Shown: piece by piece, positions 1 to 12,300 of the stretch
How positions within the stretch are numbered: position 1 is the stretch's first letter
Layout of the letters: every line of letters starts with the position of its first letter
DNA from: Rhabdornis inornatus
Taxonomy: Eukaryota > Chordata > Aves > Passeriformes > Rhabdornithidae
Assembly: GCA_013397075.1 (NCBI GenBank)
Contig: VWZS01000496.1
Coordinates: 1,116,001 to 1,180,000 of the forward strand
Reading direction: 5' to 3'
Length of the DNA stretch: 64,000 nucleotides
Position numbers and translations under genes: made by a program
The notes under the pieces: model-generated
The model's input: the letters and a program-made list of their open reading frames with translations, nothing else
Told to the model about the DNA's origin: nothing
Databases searched by the model: none

Positions 1-221
1 CTTCGCCGCTGTGGGGGCAGGCAGGGGCGGCGGCGCGCAGGAGGGGCGAGCTGCTGGGGCTACGGAGCTGGGCCGGCTCTGGAGGGAGGCGCGGGAACAG
101 CTGCCTCTGCCGCCGCCCCTCGTGGCCTGGGGTGGGCCCGGCGAGCTCCATGCCGTGCTGAGGACGCTGCTGCCCCGGGGCCGGCCCGCCGCGCCCCCAG
201 CCCGGGAGCTGGTGGTGCAAG
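1..221 (+). CDS. TRMT44: TRMT44 coding exon 1 (3' part)
   Basis: The frame starts at base 2 and runs to the donor CAAG|gtgagc. It encodes a Gly/Ala/Arg-rich stretch, then the recognisable LWREAREQL and the end block ARELVVQ, which matches the REIVVQ of the mammalian protein just before its second exon. It ends in phase 1, and the leftover G joins exon 2 to give Asp. The N-terminal half of this exon is lineage-variable in the family. Confidence 0.88.
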
Positions 222-330
222 GTGAGCGGGGCTGCCGTGAGGGCGGCGGGAGGCCGGGCCCGGAGCGCGGCGTGTGAGGGGCCCGGCGGGCGAGCGGCCC
301 CGGCGCTGTCGCGGGCCTGTCCCCTCAGAG
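1..330. promoter_or_regulatory. CpG-rich 5' end of TRMT44 (probable CpG island edge)
   Basis: The first 330 bases are strongly GC-rich with many CpG pairs, in sharp contrast to the AT-rich sequence from about 340 onward. They cover the end of coding exon 1 and the start of intron 1. This is typical of the 3' half of a promoter CpG island; the transcription start itself should lie left of the window. Confidence 0.6.
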
Positions 331-3300
331 GTTGTCCCCTAGATGTGAGAAATGCTGCTTTTTTCCCCGCTGTCTGTGGGAACGAAGATGGGCTTTTGTC
401 CCGATCGTGTGCTTAGGGTTTATCTTTAGCTTTCGTTGTTGCGCTAGGAAGTATTGAAGTCCCAGCAGTTAAAATACAAATTACAGAGACCAAAGACCTG
501 TGGCACTCAGGAGCTCCTGTCACGAGTTAGCTGCCCACGCACAAACGCTGCTCATAGTGCAGAAATAATTACTGAAAAGGGTAGGCAGCTGTGGCATCTG
601 CCTGGCCAATGTTTAGTATTACTTAAGAAAGAAGCTCAACTTGTTTTTTTGTTGTTGTTTTTGTGGGCTTTTTGTTTTTTTCTTTTTTCTTTGTTTTGTT
701 TTTGTTATGCTTGGGTGTTTTTTTACACTGTATGATGGTAACATGCTGCAATAAATCCTGCCAATATAAAGAAACTTACATAGGGTAGAACTTGACAGTG
801 TTTTTAAGATAAATTTTATAAAAAATGTTGATACGGATTAAATTCCAGTAGTAATGTTTTGGAAAGGATCAGAATTCCATAAACAACTCGACTTACAATT
901 CAGAAAGACTGATAGTCATTGATGGGGCACACTTGGGATGTTCTTGAGGCCTGTGATTCTCACCTGATGCCTTAAAAACATATATATTGCAGTTTTGATT
1001 TATTTTTTCTTTTGATGCTAAGAGAAGATGCTCCTGAGCTGCATCTATAGAGCATATCTCTAAGAAAAAGCCTAGGAGGTTTTTTAAAATTAATTTGTTT
1101 ACAATTAAAAAATGTTAGAGGTGGAATTGCTAAGTATGGGCAAGATAGTAAGACTTAACATTTGCTGTACTGCTAATTAATTCTTTCTTGTCTAACTCAG
1201 AAAATTTTTGGAGTCCATTGAAAGCTGATTATGTAGCCAGTACAGCATTTTTAGTTGCAAGAATATTTGTTTTGATGTTAATTAAAAAAACCTTTTAAAA
1301 ACTGAGAAGTTATGTTGAAGAAACCACCCTGGGTAAACAATAAAAAAAGTTTTTTTATTTTTTAGAGGAAGTAGTACTGCATACATCTGCTTCCCAGGAC
1401 TCTGGATTTGCTGTGGGATATGGAAAAGCAGCAGTTGTATACTAAAAGAATCCTATTGTTTAGTTTTTACTTTATTAAAATAGTTAGCTTTGATGAAGAT
1501 GAATACTCCTGGTCAGCCCTAGATATTTTGGAAACATCATGCAATAGAATGCTAGATTTGGAGAATCAGATCCTCCAGTAACTTCAGATTTCAGGAGCAC
1601 CAAGAAACAGATCTATTCCTGGTATTGTGGTTCTTTCTGTGCTGTCTTAGATCTCACCTCACTGGTTTGCAGGCAGAAGTTCATTTTGATGGTAACCAGG
1701 GTGGGTTACACCATGGAATAATAAACCCCTATTTGCATATCTTTTCAGATGTTTGCAATGGAACTGTGACCTTTCTGCCTTTAGAGGAAAACAGTGAAGG
1801 AAAATACCTGGTTAAAAAGTGCAATATTTATCAGATTCAACTTAAACACGTAAAAGATGAGGAATGGTAAGTGTGGGAGTGAGAGGAAACAAACAGTAAG
1901 TTATTGCAAGAGTCACACAGTGGTTAAGTATTGGTATGTAGGCAATTTAGATTTTATGATTTTCTGCTTGATTCGTAAATTACAGTAGTGGTGTGATAAG
2001 AGTGCAGTGTTCTCTGAAAAGAAACATCTGCAATACCCAGAATAACATAAAACAAACCTGTTTCACCTTTGAATATAAACATTGACTGTGCCCGTGTGTG
2101 GTCTAGAAAAAATATCCCTCTTCTGTTCACGAGGTGTAGCAGTGCCTGTGAGAAAGGTTCTGTGGGTGTTAGTAAGGGTGAGGCTCAAACTGGAGTTGCT
2201 GTAAACTTGTAGGAGTGTGTGCTGAGCTCAGTCACTGAAATGTAGACCATTCCGTTTTATCCTGAGCATCTGGGGATGTAGCTCTGATAAAATCTGAATA
2301 AAGTCAGAGATTATGAAATAATGAGTTGTGACAATTGATATATTTTTCTCCTAAATTTTCCTGTTATTTTTCAGGAATTTCATAAGTTGACTTTTTCTGT
2401 TTAGTGTTTGGCTATCTTGTGAAATCAGGTTGCTCATCATATAGGAGTCCTCATTAATTGTGTTAAATGCAGCATGGACTCTTATGTACAGTGTTTGAAT
2501 TGGGAGATAATGAGCTAACAAAATTCAGGGGGAGCTGTTCCATTATTCAGTAACTTCACTGGTTTATTTTCCTTTTGTTTCTCTACATATTTGCTTATTC
2601 CCCAGTCTGATTTTATATCTCTGATCTGCGGATTTTCTTCACTTAATCCTTGTTTTCTCTGTCCTTGAGATAGCTGAAATAATGAAATACTGTATTTATA
2701 CTAAGTTACTTGTTTGTTTGTTTTTAAGGTCTGTATCTATTGTTGCTCCATTTCCAGAAGAGTGGTTTTCAGATGGAATTGTGTACCCCAAACTAGCATG
2801 GCTTGGAAATGAACTTTTGTCCAAACTGGCTAAATGGTCCGTGGAGCAAAAGCCCAGTGAGTTTAAAAGCACACTCTCACTCATTTCGGTAGCAAAATAC
2901 AGCAAGGTTTATCAGGACCTCAAAGAAAAGTACAAAGACATGGTAAAGGTAAGTTTAGCAGTAAATGCGCTAATATTATCCTTCCATTTTTTTTTTACTT
3001 TGTGTAATGAGGCTGCTTATTTCAATAACTTTTTTTTTTTTTTTTTACAAAAGAAGCAATTGAATTATAATGTATGTTTTTTTGATTTCGTGTTTTGGGT
3101 TTTTTTGGTATACATGCACAATAAAATGGTACAGTCCTTGGAGGAGTTAGGCATGTTCCAAGATGTATCACTTGCGATAAAAAGGAAGCAGCAGGTTAAT
3201 GGAATGGTCATCCACACTTTAGAAGGTGCAAATAAAACACCTCCTTCTCCAAAACCTTTGGATACTATCTTAATATGTGTTTGAATTAGAGGAGCAGTGT

Positions 3301-6300
3301 TGAATTTTTTTTTTATCCTGAAGAGCAACAGAGTGCTGTATGAAGTAATCTCTGTATTCTTGCAAATTTGGCTCTAGCTGCAAACAAAAAAGTTGGTAAA
3401 TGCTTTTGTAAAACACAGTGAAAATGCTGAAAGGTTTTACTGTTAATATTCTGCACTTACACGAAGATACATAGGAAAGGAGAGTTAGAGTTAGGTAAAG
3501 CATCAGTTCAATCTTTAGTTCTGCAGTAGAATTGCTGGTGTTGAGCATTTTAGTCTTTGTTTCAATTCTTCATTTACAAAGTAACACTTGGGAATAATAC
3601 TTGCACTTTCTGTCTTCCTACTTCAGATTTTGATTCTTCATGTTTTGTTGTGCCAGTGTAATAATAGGTCTGTTACCTTGTGAAAAGAAATTTACAAATG
3701 TTCATGTTCTCAGTGTTGCAGAGGTATAGATAAGGTTTTTTCTCATGAGAAAGTAAAGCAAAAGATAAGCAAAAGTGTTCTGTTACAGAACAGATGAAAC
3801 TGTTTACTCATGACCTGAACATGTGGAGCCAAAATGTTCTTAGAAACCTTATTATTTGGTTGAATCAAACAGTCTTTATATTCGCTGAGTATATTTTAAT
3901 GAGGTTGAAATGCAAAATCTGTGAAGTCCAGAAACCTACTGAAATAAGTCTCCGAATTACTGTGTGTGAGCATTTTTGAGGTTATTTCCAATCATGCAGA
4001 AAACAAATTTTTATCTGTTTTTTTTTTGTTTTTTTTTTATGAAGGTGTGGCCTGAAGTGACAGATCCTGAGAAATTTGTTTATGAAGATGTTGCCATTGC
4101 CACTTACTTGCTGGTAGGAAACTGCTTTACCTAGTAATATGCTGTAAGGTTATATTTCCTAATAATAGAACCTCTCTAAAGATGGTCATTTTAGAGGTAA
4201 ACAAAAATTTCTTCATGAAGATATGATGATTTGCAGTCTTCTGTCACAGGAAATTTATCATCTACATGCACAAGATTTATTTATTTCTATGTGAGAAAGC
4301 CAAAAGCACTAATGTAGAAGTGATAAGATGGATCAATTGGAGATTAGGATTGATTGTTTTATAAATTTTTCTATTACTTGTTCATTTTATACTATGAACA
4401 AATAAAAACTTACGGTTTTTCACTGTTGTGCCTTTTCTGTATTCATGTCAAATCCCATCTTCAAGTGTAATAAGGTCAACTGCAGATGCTAGGAGTGCAG
4501 AAAAATGCTTGGTGCCGTTTTCCCAAGAAAACTTTCTCAAGTTTTCTACCTACTTAAGCTTTTATGAAAATTCTGCCACCTGCAGTTCTTAGGAACTTCA
4601 GGTTTTTAGAAGGCAGACACATAAATATTTTCGTTTGCCGTCCAGGGTGTGGTAAGATCATGTCTACGTTGAACTATACTTGTAGCACCTTACCTAAAAA
4701 ATTTACATCGTCTTACCTAAGCTCATTTGCAGTACTAATTGAAGACTAATTTATTTTGATAATTAAACATTTAACCCCTTAGAACCTTAGATACTGGTTT
4801 GTGGAAAGAGCTATGTAATACACTCATCTTTACTGTTTTTACCACCAACTTAATATTCAATGTTGAAAATTAGGAATTTAGTTGTAGCAACAAGAAAATT
4901 CTGGAGCAATAGCATTTTTATACAGGTGAATGTTGGTTTACAGTGATTATGTTTTGGCTAATATAGCAGTAGTTTTCAGAAAGTTATTAAAATCCTTTAA
5001 TATGCAGCTTACATAAATGAAAACCCAAAGCATGGTATCAATCTAACCTGCAGCAAAGTGTTCAGGTATCTATATGATAGTGTATGAAACTCATTGTTTA
5101 GAAGTACATTACGCAGGTGATTAAGAAAAGGTAGGTCCAGTGTTAAGTTATTATGGATTTATGGCATCTACATGTGACCTCATTTTATTCTGCAATCATA
5201 TTGAGATCACCCACTGTCCAGGGGCATGGCCAAGGACAAAGCTGTTGAGTTTGTGTTGTGAAAAACTCTGCAGGAATTGGAAGATAGGTAGGATCTGTGA
5301 AAGAGGTAATGAGGGATTTCTGGGATACTGCCTAGAGCCAAAGTGCAGTGATTGGTAAATCTAAAAACATAATCCATGAGATTAGCAGACTATGTTTGTC
5401 TTCAGCTTCTTTCCCTCTATCAAAACTGATGTTCAAAAGTGGCAATGTTACAAATCCCAATTTTCATAGTTAAATACTCTTCAGGATTTTTGGTAGCTAT
5501 AGTGAAAAATCAGAGTTGCAGAGTTATGAATGTGTGGTCTCTAACTTATTGAAGGAAACAGTTGGAAAGTGGGAAAGGTTAATCCACGCTCTGCAGAGAA
5601 ACAGCCACTTATTAATTATGGATTACATATCTGTGTAAAAGTACTTACTTATGTACAGGTCAGGGACTAGAATTTGGTAAAAGCTTTGGGGTCCCTTAGC
5701 TGGTGTAGAATTTGGGGCAGTTAACTTGCTAGCTATCACTGTTGCTTTGTTAGAAGAGGGATGTTACGTGTACCAGTATATCACGAAGTGATTATGAAGA
5801 ATATTTTGGGGTTTATTTTCAGCTCTGCCATCGATGCTTTCTTTAATACAGTGGGTGTAAATGCATCTGTGGTGTTACTTGCTGAGACACTCATGAAGTT
5901 AACTTGATACTTCCCTTGCTTTCCACTGTTCCTCTCTTGCACCCATTGTTTTAGCAATGTGTTTTACTTTTATGCTCATTCTAGCCCAGAGCTGTAAATC
6001 TCCGAAAAATTTCAGCTCCCAGTGACTCAAAATAGAGAGTGGAGGATGTGCTTAGCACTTAGAAAACTACTGATATTTTGCAAAATAATTCTTGTTCCAC
6101 TCCATAAAGAGTGCTTTGGATTTTGTTGGTTTTTTTTTTCCTTAAGTTATTTTACCTGTGAGTGCAGTGAATGTTTTTTGTCAAGTCTGCATTTCCAGCT
6201 TTCTCCCAGTATCTCCAATAACCTTTGATGGTTTCTTACAGGGAAACTTGCGAGAAGAAGTCTAATATGTTCTGTTTTCTTGTCTTAGATTCTTTGGGAG

Positions 6301-9300
6301 GAAGAGAGAAAAGAGAAAGGGTTGACCAAGAAACAATCATTTGTAGATCTTGGATGTGGAAATGGTTTGCTGGTTAATATTCTGAACAATGAAGGGGTAA
6401 ATAGAATGCTTTTTAAAATAATTATTAAAAACTAGTGTCAGTATTCTTGTTATGCTTTCCTTTTATCTGGTATGCAAATAGCCAAAATAAATTAATTCAT
6501 GTTGCTAAAATAGGATTTTGTCACTCTAATTGCTAACAGAAAATCCTACCAGAGGCTTAGAAACCATTCATGTATTTAATTAGTGTATTTCATTTAAATT
6601 CAGAGATATTTTTTCTGAGGTAAGAAACTAAGAGGAAAAAGAAAAAGTAATGGAGTATTTTAATTATGCAAAAAGGAATGTGGAATTTTTATTCCATAGA
6701 TTCTCTCTCACAAGATGTGTTCGTGAACTTATTTTTATCCAAACTCAATTCTACTTGTGATGTCCTGAAAATGTTTTTCTATATCTTCAAAAGCAATCCT
6801 GAGATTTCTTAAGTAAAAATGCGTAACAGCATTTTTTGTACTTTTGGGAGTAAAAATGTGGCAACAGCATAATTCAGTTTCTTGAAGCATAGTTTCTGAA
6901 ATAGCAACGAAAGAAAAGTGAGACTAAACAAAACCTATTTAAGTTGGGTCTGTCTGTTTCAGAAAATTGCATTTTCCACTTTTGGAAGAACATGGGAAAA
7001 TTTATAGAGGAAATGAATATCTCTTATTAGATAAAGGGATGTCATTGAGGGAGTAGGAAAATGTTCCAAGTTCTCCTAGCACAAGGCTTCTATTCTTGTG
7101 TGACTAGCAAACTTTTGTGTAGTATAAGCTGCTGTTTTCTGTGTGGATTCTTCATTCAGTGCTGACGAACACTGACTGTCAAAAAATCACGAGAGTTTGT
7201 TATAGTTTTGATTTGTTAATTTAAATATACTTATTTTTTGTTGTGAGATAGAACTAGGAGCAGAAGTAAGGCAGGCTTAAAACTTAAAAGGGTATAAAAT
7301 GAAATTTATTAAATACATAAAGAGGAAAAAAAAACAAATTTAGAATAAGATTTTCAGACTACTTTTTCTTTCTTTCTTCCAACTGTCATGATAACAAAAC
7401 AAACATACAAAAAACTACTTCAGTTAGTTTCTAACTTAAATAGTCTTTTTTTTAGTTTATTTTGGAGAGAGAAGTATTTTTTTTTTGTCAGGCTATAGGG
7501 ATTTTTTTACAAGGAGGAAGAAAACAGGTTTTTTGTGGTTTTATTTTTATGATTTGCATTTGCTTGGGAAAAAAGTTGTAAAGTTGTGAAGATTTTTCCA
7601 TCTTCACAGCTTTCCCAAATCTGTGCTTATGGGCTATGTTAAACTCATGGGGTATTACTTTTAAGAATGAATTGTTTAAAGCAAAAGGTTTTTTTATTTT
7701 TTTATTCTTCTTTGTTTATGCTTTATCTTCAGTAAATCGAGATTGTTTTTTTTTTCTCGGGGCAAAGATTTTTAATACAGGTACTTTTAGTTATGTGATT
7801 TATCAAATGGAACACTTTAACCTTCCTATGTCTTTTTCCACGGTTTATAGAAATTTTCAGTGCGATATCAGTTTAGTTTTACAACTTTACAAAAGGATTT
7901 TTTAGCTAATTTTCATAGTATTTTTTTATTTTCTTTCCATTTAAAAAGAAACTTAGCTCTTGCTTTACTGACTTCGGAGTATTTTTTAATTTTTTTTTTA
8001 TATTCAAAGAAAAAGATGGAGGTTTGCAAAATCTAATCTGAGCACTAAAGTTTTATACAAAAGCTGCAAGAGTTGGGCCAGGCCCGGGCCTGCGGGGTGA
8101 GAGGCGGCTGACATGTTCATCAGCCTTTCTGGGGCTTGGCTGCAGTAGCCACACTGCCCATGGGCACCCCTGCTTCCCAGACAGGGCCCGGCTGCCTCCC
8201 CCCAGGCCGTGCGGGGGCAGGGCGGGCCCGGCCCCTCCAAAGCTGCTCCGAGCCGGCAGCAGGAGCCGGGGCACCCCCAGAGCCACGGGCTCGTGGGGGA
8301 GGAAACAGGGCTAAGGTCTTACCGACAAGCCTTTCCTCCCCCTGGCCATCGGGTCCCTTGGTTTGCAAACGGGGCCCAAGCGGCCTCCCGGACCCCCCCC
8401 TGCATGGGAGGGAGCTGGGGTCGGTGTTACCTGTTCAGCCACCGGAAATAAAAGAGAGTTTTTCTCGGGTTACTTCCTTTAAAATGTATGTTCACGGGGC
8501 GAACTAATTTTCTCCAATTGGATTTTTAGGCTGTTAATAACTAAGCCAGCCTTTAATTGGTCCCAATCAACTCACAGAGGAAGTTTTCTCATAGAGAAAA
8601 AACCTTTGAATCTATCCTCCCCAGGTAAAACTAGCACCGAGTTTTATGAGACTTTTTCTAGTAATTTATTTGCTTAGTTCTGCACAAGGTTCTTGAATTT
8701 CGAATACTACACATTCTTCATTTCCTTCTTTAGTTTCCAGTATTTTTCTTCTTTCCTTTAATTCAATCAGGGAAAAAGTGTTTGGGCTTCAGTAGTTAGA
8801 AGGTGGTTCTCCACTAAGGACTGCTTTGAGTAGCATTCTTCTTTGAGCCCTGTGGGTGCTGTGGTAGTACTTACCTTGTGAAAGGTTTTGATATCTTAAA
8901 AACAAATCAAAAATCAACACTTCTGCTTTTACATTTGTAGAGATACAGATTTTCAAGAGCAGTCTCAGTAGGTATGCCCAGGTAAAATTTTGAACCAGAT
9001 ATATTTTTAAGGTTTCTTAGTAATTCCCTTCATATTTCAAAAGGAAGAAAGGGAATAGAAATATTCAGCTTCTGCCTGAAAGGACAAAGCTGGGTTTTGT
9101 TATGTGTCTAAAATTTAGCATGAATGAAATAATCAAAATTAATATGTACATGTACTGAACCTGTTTGAAATTTCTGCTAAACGTAGTACTTAAATAGAAT
9201 CTTTCTGTTGTTCAAATATTTCAGCATTCAGGCAGAGGAATTGATGTGAGGAGAAGAAAAATATGGGACATGTATGGACCAGAGACCCATTTAGAGGTAT

Positions 9301-12300
9301 TATGCAAATGTATGTCAGTCTTACTGATACGTAAATTTTTCATTTGTTCATTGTTTCAGGTTGTATTGATGCAAGTGTAAGGAAGCATACTGGGTACAAT
9401 TGTCTAAAGGGACCCCTGGGTTTGGTATGATGTGACCCATATCCCTTGGGAGTAAAGTAAGTTGTAAAGGGAATTATGAAAAAAATATTGTATTGTACCC
9501 TTGCATATTTGCAACTTGCTTTCTCAGCCAAGAACCACTGGCGTGATTGTCACTGCATGTACAGATATGCATACCATGAAACAAGCTTTCCTTTTACTGG
9601 AGGATCAATATTAAGCAGCTTTGTTTGCACCACTAACTCATAAAAGATAATAAAGTCACTCATAATGTTGGATATTTTCTTGAAAATTATTCTGGCCTTC
9701 TAGTGCAATGTTCTGTTTTGGGGGCAAAATTGTTGAACCTCAAAGGAGCCAACCTAAATAATTGCAATAATAGCCTTCAAAAATGAGCAGGAAAATGAGT
9801 TTGCAAAAGGGATTATATTTCAAATTTCATGTTAGCATTTTTATGAACAATTTGAGCACAGGAACATTCACTTTGCTTCCAGGCATTCTAAATCTGATAC
9901 TCATTAAATCGTGGTGCCAATGAGCAGTTGCCCTTTGGAGGTGAGGTGTTCCTGTTTTCTTGTTCTGCAGGTCTAAAATTTCTTACTCTATTCTGTCAAA
10001 AAATGTCAGCTCCCAATATAGTAAAATTATTTTCCACTTGTGATTTCAGTGTTGTGTGGCCTTCTCTTTGCCACCCGGCCATTTTAGGTACAGGTTACCA
10101 GAACTGCCATATTCCTTTGCTGCAGTCTGCAGGCAGATCTTACTGAAAAGCTTCAACAAACAACCCAAAACATCAATCTGTGGTGCTCCATCATTCCTGT
10201 AGTACTGTATTAAGTCACATCTGATCATGCTGAACAGCATTGTCTGTTTATCTTTGTGTTACATGTTCCTTTTTCTGCCCAATAAAAATATATGCCAAGG
10301 AAAGTGATGATTTATGCTAGTAGGAGTTAGACAGTGAACAGAAAGGGTGAAATGATTTTGCAAGGCTCCTGTAGCCATAGGAGCCATAGGAGGAAAAAGC
10401 ACCTGCTCACAGCCTGTTGTTACCCCTGAAGCTAATTTTGTTTTGATTTTCACTTGCAGCATGAGTTGCAGGGTGAATGTTTCCACCTGTGTGGTTTGGT
10501 ATAGTACTAACAACGTAAATGGATGTAACAGGTGGCACTCTGTGTATCCAAACTGCTGTCAGACATGGTGATTACTAATTTGATTAGGGGTGACTGTCAA
10601 AATGGGCAGTGTGGCACTGATAATTCATGCTATGCCTAAATTGGCATCAAAACTGTAATGTAAAGTATGAGTAACATGTTTAATCAACCTTAAGAAAAGA
10701 CTTACAAAGACTTGGTAATTTAACATCCAGTAATCTGCCAAAAAAAATCTTGTTACATACATTCATTATATTGAAATGTTTATACATATCTAAAAAGGAG
10801 CTGTAGTATTTAAAGTGAACAATTGAAAGTGAGCAATCACCATATTGATCCTTAAGAGGGATTGGGAAAGTAACCAAGATAGTCTAAAATTCGCTAATAA
10901 GTAGTTTTGTTTTATTTTTTAATTCCTATATAGATACTGCTTTGCATGTACATGTGAATTTTAAGCTCTTAAAACATCTCTTTTCTATATATAAAGAGAT
11001 TATGGGCATAATTTTCGGAACTTTTCCTAAAGGTCTGTGGAAATTCAAATCTAAAATTTTTTTCAAAATTGCCCAATAATTCTTTTAATGTTCATATACA
11101 TTTTCAAGGAAGAGTGTCTACTAACTTAGTGTCAACTTAGTATCTTTCAGTACTTTCTCTGCTGAGCTTAGTTCAAAGTGAAAAAACATATTTGTGAGGC
11201 ACAAACATTATAGGCACTGACAGAACATTTGAATTTAGTCTGTATGAAGAATTCATCCTGTTGGTTTTATTTGGGCTTTCTTTGTTTGTTATTGTTTTGT
11301 TACATGTGAATGATAGCATGTGCAGAGTGGTGTTCTGTATACTAGGATTTGATTTGGGCAGCATCTGTGAAGGAGAAAATAACAATGAAGCTGTGTTCTG
11401 ATTTATTGCTGTGTGAGTCCTGCAGGCTGCAAGACAGCAAATTAAGTGCCTTTCTGAAAAACTGAGTTCAGGCATACAAGTGACAGAAAGAGATTGGAAA
11501 GAAATCATAATTTAGTGTATGATATTTTTTTATATATATTTAAATGCTAGATACTTCAATCAGAGTAGTTACTCCACTTTTTTCTGACCCATGTTTTATG
11601 GATGTCTGTTGCTTAGTTACTTCTCTGTAGCGATAAAAAATTGCTCACTGAGGAAAACGTTGGTGTCTGTGGTGCTCATTCACCTTGTGTTTGTCAGCTG
11701 GTATCACTTTATATTATTGCTCAGTGCTTTAAATAAAAAGCTTTAAAGAAACCTGTAATAGGATTCACTTACTGTGTTGTTCTGTTTTTTAGGAGGCTAC
11801 TATCATTCCAGGTGACAGTCATCTCTTTCCAGATACTGACTGGCTCATAGGAAACCATTCAGATGAGTTGACACCATGGATACCTGTAATTGCAGCTAGG
11901 TATTTTTGCAGAGGGAGGGGAGTGGGATGGAAGGGATTAAAAAAACAAACAGGCAGAAAAAAGCACAAACAACCCCTCTATAATTGCCTATGTGGGCTTG
12001 GTAAAAACTGTCAGCTTAGGTTCCACACCTGTTGTTCTTGTAAGACTGGCTACTTTTGATGCAAGTTGATTTTTTTTTTTTTACAAAGTGTTTCTCTTTC
12101 TGGGGAGAAGCACAGACTCAGTATTTACTTTCTCATAGAATTCAGTGCAGAATTTTGCTTTTGAAATTCAAAAACCAAAACTTTTTTATTCCTTGTACAT
12201 GAAGCTGTTGTTTGGTTTTTCATTATGTTTTTTTTTCTTGTAAATACGAACTTATGGTTCTGCCTTCCCTTGAGCTGCTGTGCTCTTTACAACCAGCAAC

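Noticed and set aside
11..277. Open frame starting with GTG at 11 and running past the exon 1 donor
   Set aside because: GTG is not a likely vertebrate start. The frame is already open upstream and splices at 221, so it is the inner part of TRMT44 exon 1.
8004..8507. Several overlapping open frames in the GC-rich part of intron 5
   Set aside because: They occur on both strands in the same place, are Pro/Gly/Ala-rich and are explained by high GC with few stops.
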